Shown here: piece after piece, positions 1-5,474 of the stretch
Layout: each line of letters begins with the position of its first letter
How positions within the stretch are numbered: the stretch's first letter is position 1
Source: Candidatus Saccharibacteria bacterium CG10_big_fil_rev_8_21_14_0_10_47_8
GTDB lineage: Bacteria; Patescibacteriota; Saccharimonadia; Saccharimonadales; UBA10212
Assembly (NCBI GenBank): GCA_002793885.1
Contig: PFEG01000058.1
Location: forward strand, 1 to 12,204
DNA: 12,204 bases
Reading direction: 5' to 3'
Made by a program: the position numbers and the translations under genes
The notes under the pieces: generated by a model
Told to the model about the DNA's origin: nothing
The model's input: the letters and a program-made list of their open reading frames with translations, nothing else
Database searches by the model: none

Positions 1-1373
1 AATCCCATTCTCTTCCAATCTTGCCGAAGTTCTTCAAACATATCAGCGGTATCTGCTTCGGGCTTTGTTCCTCGGCTATAGCTAAGATAAGAAAGCTGTC
101 GTGGACTTAGCTGCTTACCGGTTCGTTTATACTCACTGCACCACTTTTCGTTACATCTGCCGCAAAATACGCCGCAACCATACAGAACGCCCTTAGCACC
201 GCACGCACTACAATTACCACTGCCTTTTACCTCTCTTAACAGACTATTGGCAATACTAGCTCGACTAGCTGTTGACTCTTGAGCAGTAAACTGTGTAGCG
301 GATACTGTACTACCGCAGGCTATAAATACATCGCCGGCAGCAACAGCCCGTGAAGCTGCTTCGGCAATAATGCCGCCTGCCTGATTCGAAATTTTCCTGT
401 CATTGAAGCGGTCTTTATATTCTTTCCAGAAGCCACTCCTAATAGCGGATACGGCATGTTCCCGTTCCGTCATATTTAGTCTGGCCGCATACTCCATACC
501 GCCCAAAAATTCATTATGTATATCAGCATGTTCGTCTGAAGAGACAAAGTCCCAAGCTTCCCTTCTGTTGGCTATCGCTTTTCTTATCATGCGAATAGCA
601 CTATGGCCAACGGCAACTTCTAGCATTGCGGCACCAATTAGATTATCTATTTCGTGAACCAAAGATGATGAAGCCTGATCAACTGTTTGCGTAATTGGCC
701 GTTCCAGCAATTCCTGACTATTAACTACCATTTCAGTAGAATCGCGACCAAGTTTCTCCTGTACCGCCAGCAAAAACTCTGGGTTAGATAAAGGTAGCGC
801 GTAATTATACTGCATTACCTTGCCGCCTGGTTTTTTGGTCGATACCCGAATCATTGTCAAACCATTGTAGTGCTGAGCAAGCTGTTCATGCTCCGGTCTA
901 TCGGTAGGTGGGGCCGAGATTTCAATACAGGCAGTATTCTCTGGCATTGCCAAAATGATTTCAAGATTGTTTAGTTCGGCTTTGCGTCTCTCCAGTTCCC
1001 AGCCAGCACCAGGCACACCGTCTAATACCTCCTGCTCTGAGTGCTCAATACCTCCCGAAAAGACTTGTCTAAGACTTTGGCGGTGTATATCGACCAAGTC
1101 ATTGCCTATTTGCTCATAGCTCCTAGGAACAACAGCATACGCCGCTTCCTGAGCAGCCAGGATTTCTACGGCATGAGTCAGTTCTTCATCTAACACCATG
1201 GCGCGAACTTCAGGGCCGACATAACCATTAGCTGCCAGCTCGGCAGCCATGATATCAATATTGCGTGTAGCTGCGTTTGGCCCAGCTATTCTGCGAGATT
1301 GATAGTCAGTTGTTTCTGCAGCTAGTGTTTCCAAAAAAATATCCCTGCTCAGTTTGCAGGGATTCAGAGACAC
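1..1373 (-). CDS. Unrecognised protein with C-terminal zinc ribbon (3' end beyond the window)
   Basis: I do not recognise this family. One minus-strand frame is open from 1496 to the left edge without a stop, so the C-terminus is missing. About 455 residues are visible from a GTG at 1371-1373. Most of it is helical and rich in Ala and Glu, with no signal peptide or membrane segment. The last visible part carries paired cysteines: NCSAC, then GCGVFCGRC, then KWC (about 140-230 on the plus strand). This pattern suggests one or two zinc ribbons. A basic, Tyr-rich tail follows (SPRQLSYLSYSRG). The start is uncertain. GTG 1371 is chosen because coding-like sequence extends above the ATG at 1249-1251, but a terminator-like hairpin with seven Ts at 1333-1363 would favour the ATG. 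A GTG at 1467 inside the heptad array is also open. No Shine-Dalgarno supports any of them. It may be nucleic-acid associated, which is inference from the zinc ribbon alone. Confidence 0.7.
   Translation of the reverse strand, partial: MSLNPCKLSRDIFLETLAAETTDYQSRRIAGPNAATRNIDIMAAELAANGYVGPEVRAMVLDEELTHAVEILAAQEAAYAVVPRSYEQIGNDLVDIHRQSLRQVFSGGIEHSEQEVLDGVPGAGWELERRKAELNNLEIILAMPENTACIEISAPPTDRPEHEQLAQHYNGLTMIRVSTKKPGGKVMQYNYALPLSNPEFLLAVQEKLGRDSTEMVVNSQELLERPITQTVDQASSSLVHEIDNLIGAAMLEVAVGHSAIRMIRKAIANRREAWDFVSSDEHADIHNEFLGGMEYAARLNMTEREHAVSAIRSGFWKEYKDRFNDRKISNQAGGIIAEAASRAVAAGDVFIACGSTVSATQFTAQESTASRASIANSLLREVKGSGNCSACGAKGVLYGCGVFCGRCNEKWCSEYKRTGKQLSPRQLSYLSYSRGTKPEADTADMFEELRQDWKRMG
1333..1363 (-). 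terminator. Terminator-like hairpin with a seven-T run (minus strand)
   Basis: On the minus strand ATCCCTGC pairs perfectly with GCAGGGAT (plus 1341-1348 with 1356-1363, 7-nt loop). One A and then seven Ts follow at 1339-1333. This is the standard form of an intrinsic terminator. It conflicts with the open reading frame that runs through it, so it is either the end of a leader or small RNA upstream of the gene, or a chance structure in the coding 5' end. Confidence 0.5.
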
Positions 1374-1462
1374 TTGACTAATCAAGTATTTACCAACTCC
1401 TGCTCGGGAGCGTTTTACGGTTAATGCTGTATCGGACTCACCACGCTTGGCTAGCAAGCGTG
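1372..1462 (-). other. Run of three hairpins upstream of the T-run hairpin
   Basis: Reading on the minus strand from 1462, CACGCTT pairs with AAGCGTG (1442-1448 with 1456-1462). A GCTC/GAGC mini-hairpin follows near 1401-1412. Then ACTTGA pairs with TCAAGT around a TTAG loop (1372-1387). The terminator-like hairpin comes next. Four consecutive hairpins on one strand look like a structured leader or small RNA beginning at the edge of the heptad array. No known family is recognised, and the region is also open as coding sequence. Confidence 0.35.
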
Positions 1463-1556
1463 AATTCACAATTTTCAATTCACAATTTTCAATGATTTAA
1501 CAATGATCAATGACCAATGAAAAATTAATGTTAAATGCAAAATGTTAAATGCAAAA
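1462..1556. repeat. AT-rich heptad repeat array (uninterrupted copy)
   Basis: Seven-base units run in register across the whole stretch. The left half is CAATTTT, CAATTCA, CAATGAT, CAATGAC and CAATGAA types. The right half is AAATTAA followed by alternating TGTTAAA and TGCAAAA, so a 14-base unit occurs twice at 1529-1542 and 1543-1556. A four-base phase break, TTAA, sits at 1497-1500. The same left half, with the same phase break (TTAT), lies at 9600-9638, and the right half at 9991-10030, there separated by a four-helix-bundle gene. This copy has no gene. Confidence 0.85.
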
Positions 1557-1582
1557 TCACTTTTTTGCTTAGCAAAGAAGTG
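1553..1582 (-). terminator. Terminator-like hairpin behind the riboswitch core
   Basis: On the minus strand, immediately after the riboswitch-like core, CACTT-C-TTTGC folds back on GCAAA-A-AAGTG (1572-1582 with 1558-1568). There is one C-A mismatch and a 3-nt loop, and ATTTT follows at 1557-1553. This is a plausible expression platform for the core, as an intrinsic terminator with a short U-tract. Confidence 0.5.
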
Positions 1583-1584
1583 GA

Positions 1585-1644
1585 TTACCGTTGCGGCACA
1601 GTCCTCGATTTACACGAGGTTCCAGCAACCTGTTTGTTAATTAC
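1585..1644 (-). promoter_or_regulatory. Compact cobalamin-riboswitch-like core
   Basis: The minus strand contains the conserved core of the cobalamin riboswitch in the right order. It has a GGAA box (1623-1620), then a stem CCTCG/CGAGG closing a loop that completes the conserved GTGNAAATC (1619-1603), then ACTGTGCCGCAACGGTAA (1602-1585). GTTGC at 1629-1625 can pair with GCAAC at 1594-1590. An extended -10 box at 1651-1659 would start the RNA near 1644. The usual 5' peripheral stems are not recognisable, and no B12 box (GCCnGAAGACCTGCC-like) follows. A terminator-like hairpin comes directly instead. It is a minimal variant, a remnant or a look-alike. The gene it would control is the zinc-ribbon gene, or one displaced by the heptad array. 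Confidence 0.6.
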
Positions 1645-1650
1645 CTTTAT

Positions 1651-1659
1651 ATCATAGCA
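1651..1659 (-). promoter_or_regulatory. Extended -10 promoter for the riboswitch-like RNA
   Basis: The minus strand reads TGCTATGAT, a TGn-extended -10 box. It predicts a start near 1644, some 20 nt before the riboswitch-like core. No good -35 box is visible. From here to 1786 I see no gene, only a weak TATACT at 1758-1763 (minus) and short inverted repeats near 1690-1715. Confidence 0.45.
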
Positions 1660-1786
1660 CGCACTTGCTCGGTCTTCATGTACCTGAGTTCTACTCCAGT
1701 TATAAAAACTGACTCCCAAAATCTTTCTCCAGTCTTAAATCGTATTGTATTTTTATCAGTATAACTCCTTAAAGACCCGTCTTAGT

Positions 1787-1818
1787 GTCTTAGTTTAGAC
1801 GATCGTCTAAACTAAGAC
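1787..1818. repeat. Perfect 32-bp palindrome (candidate operator)
   Basis: The half-site GTCTTAGTTTAGACGA is followed directly by its exact reverse complement, centred between 1802 and 1803. Its first eight bases, GTCTTAGT, are also duplicated in tandem just before it (1779-1786). No T-run follows on either strand, so it is a poor intrinsic terminator for uppP, whose stop lies 34 bp away. The TAGACGATCGTCTA centre resembles operators of TetR-family repressors, by general knowledge of such sites. A weak minus-strand -10 (TATACT, 1758-1763) lies 24 bp further on. Confidence 0.7.
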
Positions 1819-1851
1819 AAATAATGATGTTTTGAGAGCCAGTTATAAATG

Positions 1852-2655
1852 TTAAATTAGCAGTGCTAAAACTAGGATGCCAAGCGCTATTCGGTAGTAA
1901 ACGAACACTTTAAAGCTGTGGCCAGACACGTACCTAAGCAGCCAAGATATAGATACCAAGGCGACAAAAAATGAGACTACGATACCAATGATGATGCTTC
2001 CTACCCCGCCATCAACGCTACCAGCCAGATCATGCCGCCCATGGAAAAGCTTATAAGCGCTGGCCAGTAGCAAGACCGGTATAGCTAAGTAAAAAGAAAA
2101 GGCCGTGGCTGTCACCCGATTAAGCCCGCCGGCTAAACCGCCAACTATACTTGCGCCGCTGCGCGAAACGCCTGGTATCAAAGCCACGCACTGAGCCAGG
2201 CCGGCAAGAAAAGCCTGCTTGGTCGTCACGGCATCTATGTCCTGCTTATGATCTACTTGGCTAGCTGGCGCCTTTTTGTCAGCCCACCAGAGTACGAAGG
2301 CACCGGCTATCAGCGCCCAAGCCACAACACTGGGTTTGGACGCCTTATCTACAGTGTCTTTGAGCACGAACCCTAGTATCAAGGCTGGCAGCGTAGCAAT
2401 AAAAATTTTCCAAAAAAAGTTTTTAGCTTTTGCCCTGCCGGCAAAAAGTCCGGCAGTTTTAGCAAACAAGTCGACCCGGTAATGCCAAATTACGGCGGCG
2501 ATAGCACCAGACTGGATGGCCACCGTAAAAATCTCGGCTTGGTCTTTAAAATGAGTGTAATGCTCGGCTATGATAAGGTGGCCGGTGCTCGAGATAGGCA
2601 GAAACTCGGTAAGACCCTCGACTATTCCCAGCAAAATCGCGTGTAGCACTTCCAC
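1852..2655 (-). CDS. uppP: Undecaprenyl-diphosphatase (UppP/BacA family)
   Basis: UppP removes one phosphate from undecaprenyl diphosphate. This recycles the lipid carrier used for peptidoglycan and other surface glycans at the cytoplasmic membrane. The 267 residues match the usual family length. The N-terminal motif EGLTEFLPISSTGHL (residues 13-27) carries the E-x3-E pair and the conserved His26. The second signature, PGVSRSGAS (161-169), matches PGxSRSGAT with Ser in place of Thr. Several long hydrophobic segments fill the rest. The start is GTG at 2653-2655; there is no Shine-Dalgarno, but a TGn-extended -10 box ends 10 nt before it, so the mRNA should be leaderless or nearly so. The gene stands alone, divergent from the tRNA-Asn unit. 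The name BacA reflects bacitracin resistance seen on overexpression in other bacteria. Confidence 0.95.
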   Translation of the reverse strand: MEVLHAILLGIVEGLTEFLPISSTGHLIIAEHYTHFKDQAEIFTVAIQSGAIAAVIWHYRVDLFAKTAGLFAGRAKAKNFFWKIFIATLPALILGFVLKDTVDKASKPSVVAWALIAGAFVLWWADKKAPASQVDHKQDIDAVTTKQAFLAGLAQCVALIPGVSRSGASIVGGLAGGLNRVTATAFSFYLAIPVLLLASAYKLFHGRHDLAGSVDGGVGSIIIGIVVSFFVALVSISWLLRYVSGHSFKVFVYYRIALGILVLALLI

Positions 2656-2665
2656 AATGCTAATA

Positions 2666-2674
2666 AGTATAGCA
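2666..2674 (-). promoter_or_regulatory. Extended -10 promoter of uppP
   Basis: The minus strand reads TGCTATACT, ending 10 nt before the uppP GTG. A start 6-7 nt downstream would leave a leader of only about 3-4 nt. No convincing -35 box is present. Confidence 0.55.
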
Positions 2675-2687
2675 ACCTTGCCCCGGA

Positions 2688-2717
2688 TTGACGTAACAGA
2701 GTATTCTCACCTATAAT
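2688..2717 (+). promoter_or_regulatory. Sigma-70-type promoter of the tRNA-Asn unit
   Basis: TTGACG (2688-2693) and TATAAT (2712-2717) are separated by 18 bp. This is the best consensus promoter in the window. Transcription would start near 2724 and run through a leader of about 95 nt into tRNA-Asn. It lies back to back with the uppP promoter. Confidence 0.65.
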
Positions 2718-2767
2718 CAACCTGTTATTCCTAGTTAGTAGTGGGAAGAGCAGCCCGAGCGTCGGAT

Positions 2768-2813
2768 TCATTCCGCGCCCGGCGCGATGAGAAACCTTGC
2801 AAGGGTGCCTCAT
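2768..2813 (+). other. GC-rich structured leader of the tRNA transcript
   Basis: TCAT (2768-2771) pairs with ATGA (2787-2790) around an inner CGCG/CGCG helix (2774-2777 with 2783-2786). A second possibility pairs ATGAG (2787-2791) with CTCAT (2809-2813) around the CCTTG/CAAGG palindrome (2795-2804), with TTTT at 2815-2818. The two use the same ATGA and exclude each other. It may be a processing signal, an attenuator or a short RNA. I recognise no known family. Confidence 0.35.
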
Positions 2814-2820
2814 GTTTTAA

Positions 2821-2895
2821 TCCGGAGTAGCTCAATGGTGGAGCAAGAAGCTGTTAACTTCGAGGTTGCCGGTTCGAGTCCGGCCTCCGGAGCCA
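2821..2895 (+). tRNA. tRNA-Asn (GUU)
   Basis: A full cloverleaf is visible. The acceptor TCCGGAG (2821-2827) pairs with CTCCGGA (2885-2891). The D arm is GCTC/GAGC (2830-2844). The anticodon stem closes the loop CTGTTAA (2851-2857), with anticodon GTT at 2853-2855. The T arm is GCCGG-TTCGAGT-CCGGC (2868-2884). The discriminator is G, and CCA is encoded (2893-2895). The first anticodon-stem pair (A2846, G2862) is a mismatch; the other stems pair fully. Confidence 0.95.
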
Positions 2896-2934
2896 AAGTA
2901 AAAGCCCTGGCCTTTAGGTTGGGGCTTTTACTTT
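2895..2934 (+). terminator. Long perfect hairpin directly after the tRNA
   Basis: AAAGTAAAAGCCC (2895-2907) pairs without mismatch with GGGCTTTTACTTT (2922-2934) around a 14-nt loop. The A/T-rich outer part gives U-rich sequence at the 3' side on either strand, so it can act as a bidirectional terminator. Its first base is the last A of the tRNA CCA end. Confidence 0.65.
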
Positions 2935-2937
2935 GAT

Positions 2938-2970
2938 GTTCTGAAAACCAGAACCTCGAACCAGAGGTTC
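2938..2970. repeat. Two overlapping hairpins after the terminator
   Basis: GTTCTG/CAGAAC (2938-2943 with 2949-2954) overlaps GAACCTC/GAGGTTC (2951-2957 with 2964-2970), so only one can form at a time. There is no gene here. The rest of the gap to 3030 shows nothing clear. Confidence 0.5.
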
Positions 2971-3030
2971 GGTTATCAAAACTGCCCGCATGAGCTTGCT
3001 CTGAAAAACGAGTTCCATGCCATGAAAGAG

Positions 3031-3036
3031 TAAAAT
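3031..3036 (+). promoter_or_regulatory. -10 box of the exported-protein gene
   Basis: TAAAAT lies only 6 nt before the ATG at 3043, so transcription would begin at or next to the start codon. No -35 box or Shine-Dalgarno is visible. Confidence 0.4.
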
Positions 3037-3042
3037 AGATAT

Positions 3043-3498
3043 ATGAAGGTGAGGATAATACGCAGGCCAAAAATATTTATTCCAGCGGTGCTGGCTCTTG
3101 TGTTGATCGCAAGCAGTGTAGCTTATGCTAACTTTTCAGGCCCTACTAAAACAGAACAGCATTCTGTAACTAATTCAACCTCTTCCCCATCGGTCAAATC
3201 AGAACAGACAAAGGCTAAACAAGAGGTGTCTGCCCAAGCTAGTACGCCCGCTCAGGCCCAGACGCAAACCGACCCATGTACAAAAACTGTTACAGAAAAT
3301 AACAGTAATACCGGACCGAACTCTACCAACGAACTGCACACCGATATTCAATGCGAGAGCTCCAGCGGTGATGGCGCAAACTCTGTGAACATAAACAATA
3401 GCAGCAACCAGACGGCAACTAGCGGAGATAGTACCGGCCAAAGCGGCACAACATCAAACAGTTCTACAAGTAATATAAAAGTTAATATAAGCCCCTAA
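3043..3498 (+). CDS. Exported or membrane-anchored Ser/Thr/Asn/Gln-rich protein
   Basis: This 151-residue protein has a basic N-terminus (MKVRIIRRPK) and one hydrophobic segment at about residues 11-30, ending in an AYA-like signal-peptidase site. It is therefore secreted, or anchored by an uncleaved signal. The remainder is low complexity, dominated by Ser, Thr, Asn, Gln and Ala. It has two isolated cysteines (in DPCTK and QCESS) that could form a disulfide, and short Asn/Ser/Gly-rich tracts at the C-terminus. No catalytic domain is visible. Composition suggests a flexible surface or linker-like protein, possibly glycosylated, but no function can be named. It stands alone between the tRNA unit and nadD, with a -10 box 6 nt before the ATG. 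The frame is supported by a clean signal sequence rather than by homology. Confidence 0.7.
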   Translation: MKVRIIRRPKIFIPAVLALVLIASSVAYANFSGPTKTEQHSVTNSTSSPSVKSEQTKAKQEVSAQASTPAQAQTQTDPCTKTVTENNSNTGPNSTNELHTDIQCESSSGDGANSVNINNSSNQTATSGDSTGQSGTTSNSSTSNIKVNISP

Positions 3499-3563
3499 AA
3501 CCTCAACAATTTATCGTTCATGGAGCTAGGCAAGGCTTAATGGCAGGAAGGTCCCCTCTCTTT

Positions 3564-3572
3564 TGATATCAT
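3564..3572 (+). promoter_or_regulatory. Extended -10 promoter of nadD
   Basis: TGATATCAT is a TGn-extended -10 box ending 6 nt before the GTG at 3579. It predicts a leaderless mRNA. Confidence 0.5.
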
Positions 3573-3578
3573 GAACAA

Positions 3579-4196
3579 GTGAAGGAATCGTCGAAGAAGA
3601 AGCGGATTGGGATTTTTAGGGGGACATTTGATCCGATTCATATGGGCCACTTAGCTTTTGCTTCTGAGGCTACCCTGTCGGCCAAGCTCGACTGCGTGTA
3701 TTTTTTGCCCGAAAAAACTCCAAAGCATAAAAAAACAGTCGAGAATTTTACCAATAGATTAGCAATGATATCGCACGCCATTAGCCCATACCCAAATATG
3801 CGTCTGCTTGAGCTGCACAGCATGGGCGGTTCAATCGTAAGCGTACTGCCGGAGCTTCGAAATATCATCGGCAACGCCCAGGTAGTATTTTTAATGGGCT
3901 CTGACGTAGCAAAGACTATCCATCAATGGCCTGACTCAGATAGCCTTTGCGATGGTAATGAGCTTTTTATAGGCATGCGCCAGGGTGATAGCATCAGTAA
4001 AATCAAAAATATGCTAAATTCTTTAGCCGTTAAACCGACAAAAGTAGTAATCGTGAACGCTCCTAACCCGACTGCCGCTTCTTCAGCCATCCGCAAAAAA
4101 TTTAATCAAAATACCCCGAGTAAAGATCTTCCCAAAAGCGTACATAGCCTTGCCGCTAAAAAGCAATTTTACAAAACTCCTTCCATTCAGAGCTAA
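3579..4196 (+). CDS. nadD: Nicotinate-nucleotide adenylyltransferase (NadD-like)
   Basis: The enzyme transfers AMP from ATP to nicotinate mononucleotide, making deamido-NAD in NAD synthesis. The 205 residues fit the family. The nucleotidyltransferase signature GTFDPIHMGH spans residues 15-24, with the HxGH-type motif HMGH at 21-24. The mid-domain FLMGSD at 104-109 corresponds to the conserved GxD region, and SSAIR at 168-172 is the C-terminal motif that contacts ATP phosphates. The start is GTG at 3579-3581, giving MKESSKKKRIGIFRG; no Shine-Dalgarno precedes it and an extended -10 box is 6 nt away. The gene is preceded by 80 bp without features other than its promoter and followed by an independently promoted membrane-protein gene. 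A related adenylyltransferase is the main alternative, but the combined motifs favour NadD. Confidence 0.88.
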   Translation: MKESSKKKRIGIFRGTFDPIHMGHLAFASEATLSAKLDCVYFLPEKTPKHKKTVENFTNRLAMISHAISPYPNMRLLELHSMGGSIVSVLPELRNIIGNAQVVFLMGSDVAKTIHQWPDSDSLCDGNELFIGMRQGDSISKIKNMLNSLAVKPTKVVIVNAPNPTAASSAIRKKFNQNTPSKDLPKSVHSLAAKKQFYKTPSIQS

Positions 4197-4227
4197 TTAA
4201 CCATTAGCACTATCCTCTGAAGGGCTA

Positions 4228-4257
4228 TATAATATCGATATAGTTAATAATTAGGAG
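4228..4257 (+). promoter_or_regulatory. -10 box and Shine-Dalgarno of the two-helix membrane gene
   Basis: TATAAT at 4228-4233 is followed 19 nt later by AGGAG (4253-4257), 6 nt before the ATG at 4264. Unlike its neighbours this gene has a normal leader and ribosome binding site. Confidence 0.5.
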
Positions 4258-4263
4258 CTAGAA

Positions 4264-4803
4264 ATGGCTAAAACGCAAAGAAAAACCATAGATAAGGTTT
4301 TCGTATTATTGGGCATATTAAGCACAGTGATGCTACTTGTTATCGGCAGCGTGGCATGGTGGGGGTATTCCTTTGCTACTAACAGCGTCCGCGACGAACT
4401 GTCATCCCAAAAGATTTATTTCCCGCCAAAAGGCAGCCCATCACTCGATCCGTCTGAATTCCCTGACCTTCAAAAGTACGCGGGGCAACTGGTGGACAAC
4501 GGCCCCAAGGCTAAAGCCTATGCCAATGGTTTCATCGGAAGACACGTCCAAAAAGTCGCCGATGGCAAAACCTACGCCGAAGTTAGTACATTGGCGTTAA
4601 AAGACCCATCCAACCAAAAACTCCAGCAGCAAAAACAAACGTTGTTTCAGGGCGAAACACTAAGAGGCCTGCTGCTAAGCAGTTATGTTTACTGGACTTT
4701 CGGGATGATGGCTCAATATTTAGCAGTTGCCTCGCTCGCTGCCGCTGCGATTATGGCAGTGCTGGTATACCTTGGCTTGGTTCATATGGCCCGGCTTAAA
4801 TAA
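4264..4803 (+). CDS. Conserved two-helix membrane protein of unknown function
   Basis: The protein has 179 residues. Hydrophobic segments lie at about 13-37 (FVLLGILSTVMLLVIG) and 144-173, with a soluble domain of about 105 residues between them that should lie outside the cytoplasmic membrane. That domain has recognisable blocks: RDELSSQKIYFPP near 43-55, KYAGQLVDNGPKAKAYAN near 71-88, and GKTYAEVS near 101-108. I associate this block pattern with a family common in Actinobacteria and often mis-named as a LigA ring-opening dioxygenase; that recollection is not verified here. No catalytic motif is visible. The start is fixed by a good AGGAG Shine-Dalgarno, and the gene ends with tandem stops TAA TAG. 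It may be a transport or envelope accessory protein, but nothing in the sequence decides this. Confidence 0.8.
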   Translation: MAKTQRKTIDKVFVLLGILSTVMLLVIGSVAWWGYSFATNSVRDELSSQKIYFPPKGSPSLDPSEFPDLQKYAGQLVDNGPKAKAYANGFIGRHVQKVADGKTYAEVSTLALKDPSNQKLQQQKQTLFQGETLRGLLLSSYVYWTFGMMAQYLAVASLAAAAIMAVLVYLGLVHMARLK

Positions 4804-4831
4804 TAGCTATGCAAGGCGTTGCTGGCTTTTT

Positions 4832-4840
4832 TGGTATGAT
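4832..4840 (+). promoter_or_regulatory. Extended -10 promoter of the ExoD-family gene
   Basis: TGGTATGAT is a TGn-extended -10 box ending 8 nt before the ATG at 4849. The transcript should begin at or within 1-2 nt of the start codon. Confidence 0.55.
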
Positions 4841-4848
4841 TAGTTTGA

Positions 4849-5460
4849 ATGCCAAAGCCCAAAACAACTTCTTCTATCCCTTTCAGTGTTGAGCTAGAGG
4901 CTTGGCTAAAAAGTAGTAAACCCAAAACCCTGCATGGTTTAGATGGGGTTTTTGCCGAAAAAAGTTTTGGGGTTTTATTTGTTATCCTACTGGCAATACC
5001 AGCCTTACCGGTACCGACCGGCGGGCTCACGCACATCTTTGAAATAATTGCCATGCTAGTGGCCCTACAAGTAATAGTGGGGCGCAAGACTCTGTGGCTA
5101 CCAGATCGCTGGAAGAATCGCTCTTTAGGCTCAGTCATGGAAAAAAGGGTCTTGCCAACTCTAATAAAATACATCAGGAAACTAGAAAAATTTTCGCGTC
5201 CGAGGCTTGATAGTCTGCTGGGCAATAGATTGGCATTTGGGCTTTTTGGTGTCAGTGTGTTGATTTTTTCTTTAGCGGCTTTTTTGGCGCCGCCGTTCTC
5301 TGGTCTGGATACCCTGCCCGCGTTAGCCGTAGTAATGCTCTCGCTGGGCATTATCTTAGAAGATATAGTACTTATTGTTATCGGGTTAGTTATTGGTACT
5401 GTTGGGATAGCGGTAATTATAAGCTTGGGCGAAATTATCGTTAAGTTAATTGGGGGATAG
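4849..5460 (+). CDS. ExoD-family membrane protein
   Basis: The 203 residues match the exopolysaccharide synthesis ExoD family (PF06055 by recollection). The N-terminal cytoplasmic part includes LHGLDGVFAEKSFGVLFVILLAIPAL. The signature LPVPTGGLTHIFEIIAM follows at about residues 53-69 and leads into LVALQVIVGRKTLWLPDRW, which is typical of the family. Three or four further hydrophobic segments fill residues about 128-200. ExoD was named from rhizobial exopolysaccharide and alkali-sensitivity mutants, and its biochemical function is not known. A place next to glycan-assembly genes agrees with an envelope role but proves nothing. The start has a -10 box 8 nt upstream and no Shine-Dalgarno. The gene converges on the LexA-like gene with only 14 bp between the two stops and no clear terminator there. 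Confidence 0.85.
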   Translation: MPKPKTTSSIPFSVELEAWLKSSKPKTLHGLDGVFAEKSFGVLFVILLAIPALPVPTGGLTHIFEIIAMLVALQVIVGRKTLWLPDRWKNRSLGSVMEKRVLPTLIKYIRKLEKFSRPRLDSLLGNRLAFGLFGVSVLIFSLAAFLAPPFSGLDTLPALAVVMLSLGIILEDIVLIVIGLVIGTVGIAVIISLGEIIVKLIGG

Positions 5461-5474
5461 TCTAACCACCAAGA

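Noticed and set aside
403..657. Plus-strand ORF of 84 codons
   Set aside because: It lies antisense to the long zinc-ribbon ORF, whose translation is more protein-like, and has no start signals.
1333..1462. tracrRNA-like RNA because of serial hairpins ending in a T-run
   Set aside because: There is no cas gene, CRISPR repeat or anti-repeat in the window to pair with it.
1462..1556. CRISPR array
   Set aside because: The repeated unit is seven bases with no spacers of constant length, and there are no cas genes nearby.
1787..1818. LexA-type box for the LexA-like protein
   Set aside because: It does not resemble either classical SOS box, and it lies more than 3.6 kb from that gene with no link.
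2810..3070. Minus-strand ORF across the tRNA with a GLEPATSKLTASCSTIELL-type peptide
   Set aside because: This peptide is the antisense translation of tRNA sequence, a common spurious annotation in many genomes. The tRNA-Asn cloverleaf explains the conservation.
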